Shown here: positions 12,573-26,320 of the stretch, piece by piece | How positions within the stretch are numbered: the stretch's first letter is position 1 | Layout: each line of letters opens with the position of its first letter | Assembly (NCBI GenBank): GCA_029465975.1 | Contig: CM055745.1 | Coordinates: forward strand, 9,276,203-9,340,202 | Length of the DNA stretch: 64,000 nucleotides | Direction of reading: 5' to 3' | Origin: Dallia pectoralis | Lineage: Eukaryota > Chordata > Actinopteri > Esociformes > Umbridae | The notes under the pieces: generated by a model | Seen by the model: only the letters and a program-made list of their open reading frames with translations | Told to the model about the DNA's origin: nothing | The model's database searches: none | Made by a program: the position numbers and the translations under genes

Positions 12573-13241
12573 ATAGGGTGCACAGTTAACAGCTCCATAG
12601 AGCATGTATAGGGTGCACAGTTAACAGCTCCATAGAGCATGTATAGGGTGCACAGTTAACAGCTCCATAGAGCATGTATAGGGTGCACAGTTAACAGCTC
12701 CATAAAGCATGTATAGGGTGCACAGTTAACAGCTCCATAAAGCATGTATAGGGTGCACAGTTAACAGCTCCATAAAGCATGTATAGGGTGCACAGTTAAC
12801 AGCTCCATAAAGCATGTATAGGGTGCACAGTTAACAGCTCCATAAAGCATGTATAGGGTGCACAGTTAACAGCTCCATAAAGCATGTATAGGGTGCACAG
12901 TTAACAGCTCCATAAAGCACGTATAGGGTGCACAGTTAACAGCTCCATAAAGCACGTATAGGGTGCACAGTTAACAGCTCCATAGAGCATGTATAGGGTG
13001 CACAGTTAACAGCTCCATAAAGCATGTATAGGGTGCACAGTTAACAGCTCCATAGAGCATGTATAGGGTGCACAGTTAACAGCTCCATAAAGCATGTATA
13101 GGATGCACAGTTAACAGCTCCATAAAGCATGTATAGGGTGCACAGTTAAAAGCTCCATAAAGCATGTATAGGGTGCACAGTTAACAGCTCCATAAAGCAT
13201 GTATAGGGTGCACAGTTAAAAGCTCCATAAAGCATGTATAG
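12573..13241. repeat. 35-bp minisatellite, right part
   Basis: About 19 further copies of the same unit as 10,167-11,835. The last copies carry AAAAGCTC variants and the array decays at 13,241. The following 290 bases show nothing recognisable. Confidence 0.95.
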
Positions 13242-13530
13242 TGTGGAAAAGTTACAGAAAAAAATCATAGTGCAAAAACAGGGGAGAGATACCTTCAGCT
13301 GTGTGTAGTGGAAAAATAATTGAGTATCAGGTTTAATCAAACAAGAGGGATCCTTAGGTACAGTTGAAACCAGATATTAACATAAACTTTTATTTCTTTA
13401 CTGTCATGCATCAAATCAGAGTAAACTTCGTCTGTTTTAGATCAATACATACTAACATATTTTTTGCATTTGTTAAATGTCAGAATCGAACGAGGGAGAT
13501 TTTTTATGTCTTTTTTTATCACTTTCATCA

Positions 13531-14235
13531 AAGTCAGAAGTATACATACACTTCCTTAGGATTTGGTAGAATTACCCTGAAACTGTTTCACTTGGGCCAA
13601 ACATTTTGGGGGTCCTTCCACAAGTTTTCTACAATAGTTTGCTGGAGTTTTGTCCGACTCCTCTTGACAGAACTGGTGTAACTGGGTCAGGTTGGTAGGA
13701 CTTCTTGCTCGCACTCGCCTGTTCAGTGTAGTCTGGCTTTTTTATGGTGGTTTTGAAGTAATGGCTTTCTTCTCCCAGAGTAACCTTTTAGCTCATGGTG
13801 GTACAGGACTCGTTTTACTGTGGATAATCACACTGTCTTACCAGTTTCAGCTAGCATCTTCACAAGGTCTTTTGCTGTTGTCCTGGGATTGATTCGCACA
13901 TTTCGCACCAAAAAAACTGTCCTCTCTGGGACTCAGAATCCGTCTCCTTCCTAAGCGGTGTGATTGATGTATATTCCCACGTTTGTTATACTTGCGTATT
14001 ATTGTCTGAACAGATGAACGTGGGACCTTCAGGCATCTGGAAATTGCACCTAAGGATGAGCCACACTTGTGGAGGTTCACAATTCTGTTCCTGATGTCTT
14101 GGTTGATTTCTCTTGATTTTCCCAGGATGTCAAAGAAAGAGGCTCTGTGTTTGAGGTGTGCCTTTATATGCATCCACAGGTGTGCCACCACTGAACTCAA
14201 ATGGAATCAATTAACCTATCAGAAGCTTCTTAAAC
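13531..14235 (-). pseudogene. Tc1/mariner-like transposon relic with transposase N-terminal region
   Basis: The left side begins with a TIR-like AGTCAGAAGTATACATACAC of the Tc1 type common in fish. On the minus strand at 13,847-14,200 an open stretch encodes a paired-like helix-turn-helix DNA-binding region (DIRNRIVNLHKCGSSLGAIS, then RSSVQTIIRKY) and a GRRR AT-hook-like motif, as in Tc1 transposases. The downstream DDE catalytic portion (13,531-13,846) is frameshifted and most of it is missing. The upstream end runs into the AT-rich satellite, and the second TIR is not seen. Inactive. Confidence 0.8.
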
Positions 14236-14240
14236 TCAGA

Positions 14241-17200
14241 GTATATATACACATACATGCACATATAATACACATACATACACATATAATACACATACAT
14301 ACACATATAATACACATACATACATATATAATGCACATATAATGCACATACATGCACATATAATACACGTCACATATAATACACATACATGCACATATAA
14401 TACACATCACATATAATACACATATACACATATAATACACATAACATATAATACACATATATACACATATACACATATAATACACATATATACACATCAC
14501 ATATAATACACATACATATACATATATACACATATATACACATCACATATAATACACATATACACATATAATACACATATATACACATATACACATATAA
14601 TACACATCACATATAATACACATACATATACATATATACACATATATACACATCACATATAATGCACATACATGCACATATAATACACATCACATATAAT
14701 ACACATATATACACATATAATACACATCCACATATAATACACATATAATACACATATATACACATATAATACACATCCACATATAATACACATATATACA
14801 CATATAATACACATCACATATAATACACATACATACACATATAATACACATACATACACATATAATACACATCCACATATAATACACATACATGCACATA
14901 TAATACACATCACATATAATACACATATACACATATAATACACATATATACACATATACACATATAATACACATCACATATAATACACATATATACACAT
15001 ATATACACATCACATATAATACACATACATATACATATATACACATATATACACATCACATATAATGCACATACATGCACATATAATACACATCACATAT
15101 AATACACATATATACACATATAATACACATCCACATATAATACACATATACACATATAATACACATCCACATATAATACACATATATACACATATAATAC
15201 ACATCACATATAATACACATACATACACATATAATACACATACATATAATACACATAACATATAATACACATATATACACATATACACATATAATACACA
15301 TCACATATAATACACATATATACACATCACATATATACACATATATACACATCACATATAATACACATATACACATATAATACACATATATACACATATA
15401 CACATATAATACACATCACATATAATACACATCACATATAATACACATACATATACATATATACACATATATACACATCACATATAATGCACATACATGC
15501 ACATATAATACACATCACATATAATACACATATATACACATATAATACACATCCACATATAATACACATATATACACATATAATACACATCCACATATAA
15601 TACACATATATACACATATAATACACATCACATATAATACACATACATACACATATAATACACATACACATATAATACACATACATACACATATAATACA
15701 CATCCACATATAATACACATACATGCACATATAATACACATCACATATAATACACATACACATATAATACACATATACACATATAATACACATATACACA
15801 TATAATACACATCACATATAATACACATATAATACACATCACATATAATACACATATATACACATATATACACATCACATATAATACACATACATATACA
15901 TATATACACATATATACACATCACATATAATGCACATACATGCACATATAATACACATCACATATAATACACATATATACACATATAATACACATCCACA
16001 TATAATACACATATATACACATATAATACACATCCACATATAATACACATATATACACATATAATACACATCACATATAATACACATACATACACATATA
16101 ATACACATCCACATATAATACACATATAATACACATACATACACATATAATACACATCCACATATAATACACATATATACACATAATACACATCACATAT
16201 AATACACATACATACACATGTAATACACATACATATAATACACATCCACATATAATACACATACATACACATATAATACACATCACATATAATACACATA
16301 CATACACATAATACACATACATATAATACACATCCACATATAATACACATACATACACATATAATACACATATATACACATATAATACACATCCACATAT
16401 AATACACATCACATATAATACACATACATACACATATAATACACATCCACATATAATACACATACATATACATATAATACACATCACATATAATACACAT
16501 ACATATACATATAATACACATCACATATAATACACATACATACACATATAATACACATGCATATAATACACATCCACATATAATACACATACATACACAT
16601 ATAATACACATCACATATAATACACATACATACACATATAATACACATCACATATAATACACATATACACATATAATACACATATATACACATATACACA
16701 TATATACACATATACACATATAATACACATCACATATAATACACATACATATACATATATACACATATATACACATCACATATAATGCACATACATGCAC
16801 ATATAATACACATCCACATATAATACACATATATACACATATAATACACATCCACATATAATACACAAATATACACATATAATACACATATATACACATA
16901 TAATACACATACATATAATACACATCCACATATAATACACATACATACACATATAATACACATACATACACATATAATACACATACATACACATATAATA
17001 CACATACATACACATATAATACACATACATACATATATAATGCACATATAATGCACATACATGCACATATAATACACGTCACATATAATACACATACATG
17101 CACATATAATACACATCACATATAATACACATCACATATAATACACATATACACATATAATACACATATACACATATAATACACATAACATATAATACAC

Positions 17201-20200
17201 ATATACACATACACATATAATACACATCACATATAATACACATATATACACATATATACACATCACATATAATACACATACATATACATATATACACATA
17301 TATACACATCACATATAATGCACATACATGCACATATAATACACATCACATATAATACACATATATACACATATAATACACATCCACATATAATACACAT
17401 ATATACACATATAATACACATCCACATATAATACACATATATACACATATAATACACATCACATATAATACACATACATACACATATAATACACATACAT
17501 ATAATACACATCCACATATAATACACATACATACACATATAATACACATACATACACATATAATACACATCCACATATAATACACATACATGCACATATA
17601 ATACACATCACATATAATACACATACACACATATAATACACATATATACACATATACACATATAATACACATCACATATAATACACATACATATACATAT
17701 ATACACATATATACACATCACATATAATGCACATACATGCACATATAATACACATCACATATAATACACATATATACACATATAATACACATCCACATAT
17801 AATACACATATATACACATATAATACACATCCACATATAATACACATATATACACATATAATACACATCACATATAATACACATACATACACATATAATA
17901 CACATACATATAATACACATCCACATATAATACACATACATACACATATAATACACATCCACATATAATACACATACATGCACATATAATACACATCACA
18001 TATAATACACATATACACATATAATACACATATATACACATATAATACACATCACATATAATACACATATATACACATATATACACATCACATATAATAC
18101 ATATACATATATACACATATATACACATCACATATAATGCACATACATGCACATATAATACACATCACATATAATACACATATATACACATATAATACAC
18201 ATCCACATATAATACACATATATACACATATAATACACATCACATATAATACACATATACACATATAATACACATATATACACATATACACATATAATAC
18301 ACATCACATATAATACACATACATATACATATATACACATATATACACATCACATATAATGCACATACATGCACATATAATACACATCACATATAATACA
18401 CATATATACACATATAATACACATCCACATATAATACACAAATATACACATATAATACACAACCACATATAATACACATATATACACATCACATATAATA
18501 CACATACATACACATATAATACACATACATATAATACACATCCACATATAATACACATACATACACATATAATACACATATATACACATATAATACACAT
18601 CCACATATAATACACATATAATACACATCACATATAATACACATACATACACATATAATACACATCCACATATAATACACATACATACACATATAATACA
18701 CATCCACATATAATACACATATATACACATAATACACATCACATATAATACACATACATACACATGTAATACACATACATATAATATACATCCACATATA
18801 ATACACATACATACACATATAATACACATCACATATAATACACATACATACACATAATACACATACATATAATACACATACATACACATATAATACACAT
18901 ATAATACACATCCACATATAATACACATACATATACATATAATACACATATATACACATATACACATATAATACACATCACATATAATACACATACATAT
19001 ACATATAATACACATCACATATAATAGACATACATACACATATAATACACATACATATAATACACATCCACATATAATACACATACATACACATATAATA
19101 CACATCACATATAATACACATACATACACATATAATACACATCACATATAATACACATATACACATATAATACACATATATACACATATACACATATAAT
19201 ACACATCACATATAATACACATACATATACATATATACACATATATACACATCACATATAATGCACATACATGCACATATAATACACATCACATATAATA
19301 CACATATATACACATATAATACACATCCACATATAATACACATATATACACATATAATACACAACCACATATAATACACATATATACACATCACATATAA
19401 TACACATACATACACATATAATACATACACATATAATACACATACATACACATATAATACACATCCACATATAATACACATATATACACATATAATACAC
19501 ATATATACACATAATACACATCACATATAATACACATACATACACATGTAATACACATACATATAATACACATCCACATATAATACACATACATACACAT
19601 ATAATACACATCACATATAATACACATAATACACATTCATATAATACACATACATACACATATAATACACATATATACACATATAATACACATCCACATA
19701 TAATACACATCACATATAATACACATACATACACATAATACACATCCACATATAATACACATACATATACATATAATACACATATATACACATATACACA
19801 TATAATACACATCACATATAATACACATACATATACATATAATACACATCACATATAATACACATACATACACATATAATACACATACATATAATACACA
19901 TCCACATATAATACACATACATACACATATAATACACATCACATATAATACACATCACATATAATACACATACACATATAATACACATATAATACACATA
20001 TACACATATAATACACATCACATATAATACACATACATATACATATATACACATATATACACATCACATATAATGCACATACATGCACATATAATACACA
20101 TCACATATAATACACATATATACACATATAATACACATCCACATATAATACACATATATACACATATAATACACAACCACATATAATACACATATATACA

Positions 20201-21330
20201 CATCACATATAATACACATACATACACATATAATACACATACATATAATACACATCCACATATAATACACATACATACACATATAATACACATACATACA
20301 CATATAATACACATCCACATATAATACACATACATGCACATATAATACACATCACATATAATACACATATACACATATAATACACATATATACACATATA
20401 CACATATAATACACATCACATATAATACACATATATACACATATATACACATCACATATAATACACATACATATACATATATACACATATATACACATCA
20501 CATATAATGCACATACATGCACATATAATACACATCACATATAATACACATATATAATACACATCCACATATAATACACATATATACACATATAATACAC
20601 ATCCACATATAATACACATACATACACATATAATACACATCACATATAATACACATACATACACATATAATACACATACATATAATACACATCCACATAT
20701 AATACACATATAATACACATACATACACATATAATACACATAATACACATCACATATAATACACATACATACACATGTAATACACATCCACATATAATAC
20801 ACATACATACACATATAATACACATACATACACATATAATACACATCACATATAATACACATCACATATAATACACATCACATATAATACACATACATAC
20901 ACATAATACACATACATACACATAATACACATCCACATATAATACACATACATACACATATAATACACATACATACACATATAATACACATCCACATATA
21001 ATACACATACATATACATATAATACACATACATACACATATAATACACATACACATATAATACACATACACATATAATACACATACATACACATATAATA
21101 CACATACATACACATATAATACACATACATACACATATAATACACATACATACACATACATACACATATAATACACATGCACATATAATACACATGCACA
21201 TATAATACACATGCATACACATATAATTCACATGCATATATAATACACATACATATACATATAATACACATGCACATATAATACACTTACATACACATGT
21301 AATACACATACATACACATATAATACACGT
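14241..21330. repeat. 7.1-kb AT-rich satellite (ACATATAATACAC type)
   Basis: Interleaved short words (ACATATAATACAC, ATACACATATATAC, ACATCCACATAT, ACATACATGCAC) are organised into larger blocks. A block with CATATACATATATACACATA followed by an AATGCACATACATGC segment recurs at about 14,516, 14,625, 15,450, 15,890, 16,745, 17,280, 17,690, 18,310, 19,225, 20,035 and 20,470, so there is higher-order structure. Minus-strand open frames rich in Tyr, Cys, Ile, Val and Met are artefacts. A small outlier of the same satellite is at 25,555-25,612. Confidence 0.95.
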
Positions 21331-22492
21331 CATCTGGCCCGTCTGGCTCCGTTCCGGGGTCCTTCCTCCTCTGCCTCTGACCTGGTCTGGGTCCCAGTTC
21401 TGGTCTCCGTCTGGGTCCCAGTCTGGTTCTCCGTCGGGGTGTTGGGGTCTTGCCATGCGGTCGCGGTGGACCATCACCCGGCGCCCCTTTGGTGGCGTCA
21501 GCAGGCGGTACACCACCTCCCCCACCCTGGCCAGGACCCGACACGGCCCGATCCATGCTTTGTCGAGATTCGGGCACCGCCCCTTTTTCCTGGCTGGTTT
21601 GTGCAGCCAGACCAGCTCACCGGCACCGAAGTGTTGACCCAGTGTCTCGCGCCTGCGCTCTCTAGCTGAACCCGGGCAAACTCGTGGGCAGTGTCAAGCC
21701 GGTCTTGAAGCTGCCGAGCGTAGTCCAGGCCGGGCGCTGCCCCTCTTTCCCCCGGGAGATGCTCAAACGCCATCTCTGCTGCGCAGCAGAGCGGCACGCC
21801 ATGAGGACCAGGGGGAGATGGGTGTCCCAGTCTTTCTGATGCTGAGCTGTTACGATGGCCAGCTGCTGAGCTAAGGTCTTGTTGAATCTCTCCACGAAAC
21901 CGTCACTCTGGGGGTGGAGAGGTGTAGTGCGGGTCTTCTCTCCCCCCAGCCGCTGACACATCTCCGCAAACACTCTGGACTCTGTTCCTTCCCTGGTCCG
22001 TATGAATGACCTCTGGGACCCCGAACCGGCTGATGAACCCTTCCAACAGTGCGTTGACCACAGTCTCTGCTTCCTGGTTAGGGAGGGCATAGGCTTCAGG
22101 CCATTTAGTGAAATAGTCCACCTATTTCCCCCCGTCGGAGACAGGAAAGGGACCCATCACATCCACCCCACCCTTCCAAATGAGCCCCTACTGGGCACTG
22201 CTGTATGGGGGCGTGGGACTGTCCAGGGGGACCCTTACTGGCCGCACAGCTGTCGCATCGCCTGCAGAAATCTTCCACGTCCCATCTGTGTCTCCCCCAG
22301 TAAAACCCCTTTCTAAGTCGTCTTAAGGTCTTGGTCACCCTGACGTGTCCACTGCCCAAACCCCCATGTAGCTGCGCTAATACCGCCAGTCTCAGGCTCC
22401 TTGGAACCACCAGCTGCCAAGTGACCTCCCCAGTCGCCGGGGCCACCCATCCCCTCAGAAGCACCCCCTCAGCCATTCTCAACGCCTGGAAC
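21331..22492 (-). pseudogene. Ty3/Gypsy pol remnant: integrase region
   Basis: Reading the minus strand from 22,482 downward there is an HHCC zinc-binding region (HGGLGSGHV, then CRRCDSC), then the integrase core. That core has an FTKWPEAYALPN stretch, FGVPEVIHTDQG with the second catalytic Asp, and PLHPQSDGFVERFNKTL with the catalytic Glu. The chain ends in a GPY/F-like region (VVYRLLTPPKGRRVMVHRDRMAR) at 21,440-21,525. The core is split over several frames (shifts near 22,120 and 22,000), so it is not functional. It belongs with the protease/RT part at 24,147-25,554, but the region between the two is lost. Confidence 0.88.
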
Positions 22493-23604
22493 TAGGGGTG
22501 TGCGATATTGACAAGAAAATGATATCTCGATATTTTTGGGGATTTTGCCGATAACGATAATCTGATGATATTTTGCATTGTTCAAAAATGTGTTTGTAAG
22601 TGTCTTGTATTCTACTAGCTCCGTTTTACAATGTCAATAGGATATTAATATATTACTAGTTGAAACATATTGTTGGAATGGGTATTTATTTTTTAAAACT
22701 GAAGCATGCATGTAGAAACAACACAAATCACTGCTCTGCTGTTAGGTGAACTGTGCAGTATACTAACAAATATGACATTATAATAATAATAGTATCTAAA
22801 TGCAAACTTCTGTCAAAAACAGCACTAGCAAACCTTAGTAAACAAATTACTCCCTTCTGTAAAATGTTCTAGCCTATAGTCAAAAATACAAAAAACTAGC
22901 CCATAGTATTCTCAATTTACTAACTTGGCTCTGACGTTCTGCTTGACCACAAATCGGTTGTTGTGGTGAAATGTAAAACCTTCTGCACTTCATGCCAAGA
23001 GTTTGGCGACATGATTCATACTATTTAGCCAGCGCTATTTCACTAAAGTATTTCCGTCCAGGCAGTGTGTATCTTGGGTGTAACGTCTTTAAAAACTGTT
23101 TAAATACATCTCAACTGCTTGAATTGGCACCATGTCTCTGGCAACGTAATTGGTGACAGCGTTAATTATATCTTGCCGTCTGTCGCTTTTTCTGTCGTAA
23201 GGTACTTTCTTGGTAAATGAATCCGCCCAAGTTTGTTACGTGTGTTTTTCTATTTGACCCTGTCAGCTGCATGCGCCTCATGTTCGGCATTTATATTATA
23301 TTATCACTCGCAAAGCTTTTCATTATCCTTGTATTCAGTGCGGTGGGTAGTTCGAAGATGATCAAAAAGATCGGACTGTAATCAAACCACCTCCATGATA
23401 GTGATGACGACCCACGTCTAGGAATTAAATCTACGTGCTGGTGTTTTAATATCTTTTCTCACAGTTTCTTTGCTCATTTTAACTTCTGTCAGCAGCACCG
23501 CATGCTCTGAATGCTCGTATCACGTGTGCACCCTATGCGCGCAGTCAATTGTTGAACAATTGATGCAGCGTTTTGATTAATTTCTGAAAATGCCTTTAGC
23601 GCTG
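22493..23604. mobile_element. hAT-type element fragment inside the Gypsy remnant
   Basis: Starts with TAGGGGTGTGCGATATTGAC, the same terminus type as the complete hAT MITE at 37,185, and carries ATCGATATT-type internal sequence. On the minus strand near 23,100-23,200 a decayed transposase-like stretch (NYVARDMVPIQAVE) is readable between stops. The other terminus is missing: the fragment stops where an LTR begins at 23,605. Confidence 0.6.
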
Positions 23605-24146
23605 TTAAGGAATGTTTAGGAAAAGCCTTCTGTTCCACAGGGATTTAGTTTTATGATAGGAGACACATGGGCAATGATTTTATGATTTCGAGAAAGTTAC
23701 CTGGGGAGGAAATAGATGTCACTAAGTAACTTCGAGGTTGTATGGGACATTGTGTATCGTCCTTCCTTTTGACAAGCCTAGACACTTCTTAATTTCCCCT
23801 ATCTAATTATCAAAGGTACCCTGTGGTCATCTAAGAGAACCATCTGTTCACCCTATATACTGTTTAGGTTTGGTGTGTCAATGAGTGTGCGTTACTGATT
23901 CTGTATAAATACTGTGCTGTACTTCATGTTAGTTAGGGAAATATATACCTAACACTACGGTCTGCCGTCTGTATGTGAAAAGGTTTTTTCCTCATCTATC
24001 AATTAAACTGTTAGAGTTAACTTGAGAGATACTATTGTCTGTTCTTATTTCGAGTCTGGTTTCAGTGTGTATTTGCTTAATGTTATTTTAGAGATAAAGG
24101 TATAGTAACATTAATTACGTGGTATTAGAAATAATTCCATAACAAG
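23605..24146 (+). mobile_element. LTR (family A variant) at a rearranged junction
   Basis: Starts TGTTAAGGAATG and ends AATTCCATAACA, with a TATA-like TGTATAAATACTG in sense orientation. Its right half matches 57,461-57,712 inverted. It shares the segment CCTTCTGTTCC...TAGGAGACACATG with the 32,031 copy. The two flanks belong to different elements (hAT on the left, Gypsy RT on the right), so no target duplication is expected or clear (AGCGC versus AGCAC). Confidence 0.65.
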
Positions 24147-25554
24147 CACCTCGTTGAATGATCTGCCGTGGGCCAGGATGTCGTCCAAATAGACCAGGCA
24201 CTGTCGGTTGAGGACGTCTGATCCATCAGACTTCGAATGTGGAGGGGGCATTGCACAGCCCAAAACACAACACCCTGAACTGCCAGTGGCCTCGGTGGGT
24301 GGAGAATGCTGTCTTAGCCCGAGCTTCTGGGGTGAGAGGCACCTGCCAATAGCCGCTACGTAAATCCAGAGGAGAACCAGGAGGACCCCCTCACGGAGTC
24401 GAGGCTCTCATCTATGCGGGGAAGGGGATTCGAGTCTTTCTCAGTGACAGCGTTCAGCCCTCTATAGTCCACACAGAGCCGCAGCTTACCCCCTTTTTTA
24501 GGAACCATGACTACAGGGGCCGACCACGGACTGTTGGACGGCTCGATGAAACCTGCCGTCTCCATCTCTTCCACAGCCTTTGTCAGCAGCCTCCTGTCGT
24601 GCCAGTGGAATGCGGCGAGGTCTGATTTTCACTGGTCGGGCGTCGCCAGTCTCGATGTCGTGCTCCACAAAGTGCGTTAGGCCAACATCATGTTCCCCCC
24701 CATGCAAAACAGTCCTTAAACTTGGTCAGGAGATGTCTCAGCTGCTCTCGTTGCTCCGTGTTGAGTCACTCACTGTTCCTCCTGGAGACCTCTTCCGCTG
24801 CGGCAGGAGAGGAATCTGGCGTCACCCTAGCCGGTTGAGGCAGACATAAGGCAGGTGATGTGGGAGTCGGCGTGTCTGTGACCTCCCTTGGCACAAAGGT
24901 GGGGGCCACTGGAGACAGCTGGGTGACGGCCGCAGGGACTGAATCACTTTCCCCGCCCCTGCCCACCCTCACCGGAGACACAGAAGGACAGTCCCACCTG
25001 CTACGCAGCCCACCCGGGGTAGCCATCCTAACCAAATCTAGTCCCAATATACAAGGATCCTGAACACCAGCCACCCACACTAAATGCTATACTCTCTGCC
25101 CTCCCACAGTTAGTGACCTCACTTTCTTCCCTAGCATAGGGGCAGTCTCACCTGTGACAGTCCTAAGTTGCACCGCCGTTGGTTCCAACACTAACCCTTC
25201 TGGAACTATATCCGGCCGCACGATTGTCACAGTTGACCCAGTGTCCAATAAGGCTGTGCATGGTGTCCCCTCTACTGTCACCGGTGCGTGGCAAAAATCC
25301 CCCGCTGTCGTGCGTCCCACTACAACAATGTCTTCCCTAGCACTAGACCAGTTGTTGCTAGGGCCTAACGGCTGTTCTGCTATCTGGGTTGGGTCTAAGG
25401 TCCGTGCCGCCCCAAACGCTAATGCGGCTTCCCACTGTCTAACATGAACCAAAAGAGACAGTTCCACCAAACCCCCTCCCCTTTTAACACCTCCGCTGTC
25501 TCCCGGAACCCCAAAGTGACAACACCCCCATCGACATTCAACAACCGGGTCGCC
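24147..25554 (-). pseudogene. Ty3/Gypsy pol remnant: protease and reverse transcriptase
   Basis: On the minus strand an aspartic protease with the active-site motif LLDTGSTVTIV (about 25,230-25,262) is followed by the C-terminal ILGLDLV motif near 25,040. A linker follows, then RT fingers/palm: SPWSAPVVMVPKKGGKLRLC with VDYRGLN (24,440-24,550), and the polymerase box VYLDDILAHGRSF close to the left edge (24,160-24,220). The frame changes several times. RT thumb, RNase H and the connection region, about 1 kb, are absent between here and the integrase part. No intact gag is seen. Confidence 0.9.
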
Positions 25555-25612
25555 ACAATACACATACATGCACGTATAATACACAAACATACACATGCAT
25601 ATATAATACAGA
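25555..25612. repeat. outlier of the AT-rich satellite
   Basis: The words ATACACATACATGCACGTAT and AATACACAAACATACACATG match the satellite at 14,241-21,330. The Gypsy remnant is thus bordered by the same satellite on both sides, as expected if it or the block containing it was inserted into the array. Confidence 0.75.
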
Positions 25613-26098
25613 TCACTGAGTTAAACTGCCTTTTTAAAGACGACACCTGCGGAGTAATGCGAGTGTCGGCCTCTTGCACCTGGATATCCATCATTTGGAG
25701 AGAAAAAAACATTTTAAGTGGTCCGTTTGTTTTATATGGTATCGAAATCACTGATGCTGAACATGCTGTATTCATCCAACGCATCACACGTAGAATGGAT
25801 CGGGAGAACTTTCCCACATAAATGGAAGTACTGGATAGCTGCCCTGCAGAAATATTTCCTAACATAAATAGTGTTGTGAGGGCGATCATAACACTGTCTT
25901 CAACGTCCTGCAGCGTTGAGAGACTTTTCTCCGCTACAAATAGGATTCAAACGCGACTGAGATTATCCATGCTGACTGGACGCCTGAACAATTTGACACA
26001 CTTGTCTTTTGAACGAGAACCTATTGACAGTTCGGATTATGATGATATTATCGATGTGTTCAACCCAAAGCCCAGGAGACTCCGCCTTGTGTAGCAGC
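25613..26098 (+). pseudogene. hAT transposase C-terminal (dimerisation) fragment
   Basis: The stretch 25,822-26,094 is open and encodes a hAT C-terminal dimerisation region with the hallmark TSCSVERLFSATNRIQTRLR and the following RLNNLTHLSFERE. Upstream, 25,640-25,821 reads as the preceding transposase part in another frame. A full hAT transposase needs several hundred residues more, and neither an N-terminal BED finger nor terminal repeats are seen here. Inactive. It could be the tail of the element whose start is at 22,493, but strand and order do not prove it. Confidence 0.85.
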
Positions 26099-26320
26099 TC
26101 CGGTAAGAACAGGTGTTTTTATGCTGTCCTGCGAGGATTGCTTTTTCTGAAATGTTGCCTCCGAATATAAATACATGTATTTTTATTACAATGTTCAGTT
26201 TGATTCTTTCAACTAATATTTGTTATTTAGACCGTGTCATTGTTATTTTCTGTAAGATACAGTAGTTTGATATAGAGGGTGTGAACAGATGCAGTCCCTG
26301 TCACATGTGTTATTACAGAC

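Noticed and set aside
10167..13241. Regular 35-bp repeats resembling a CRISPR array
   Set aside because: The units are directly adjacent without unique spacers, and the genome is eukaryotic.
14219..21286. Many minus-strand open frames rich in Tyr, Cys, Ile, Val and Met
   Set aside because: Products of the ACATATAATACAC satellite. No start context, splice sites or conservation signal, and they overlap in several frames.
24580..25063. Plus-strand open frames in the protease/RT region
   Set aside because: Shadows of the minus-strand Gypsy pol, which shows the LLDTGS and YLDD motifs.
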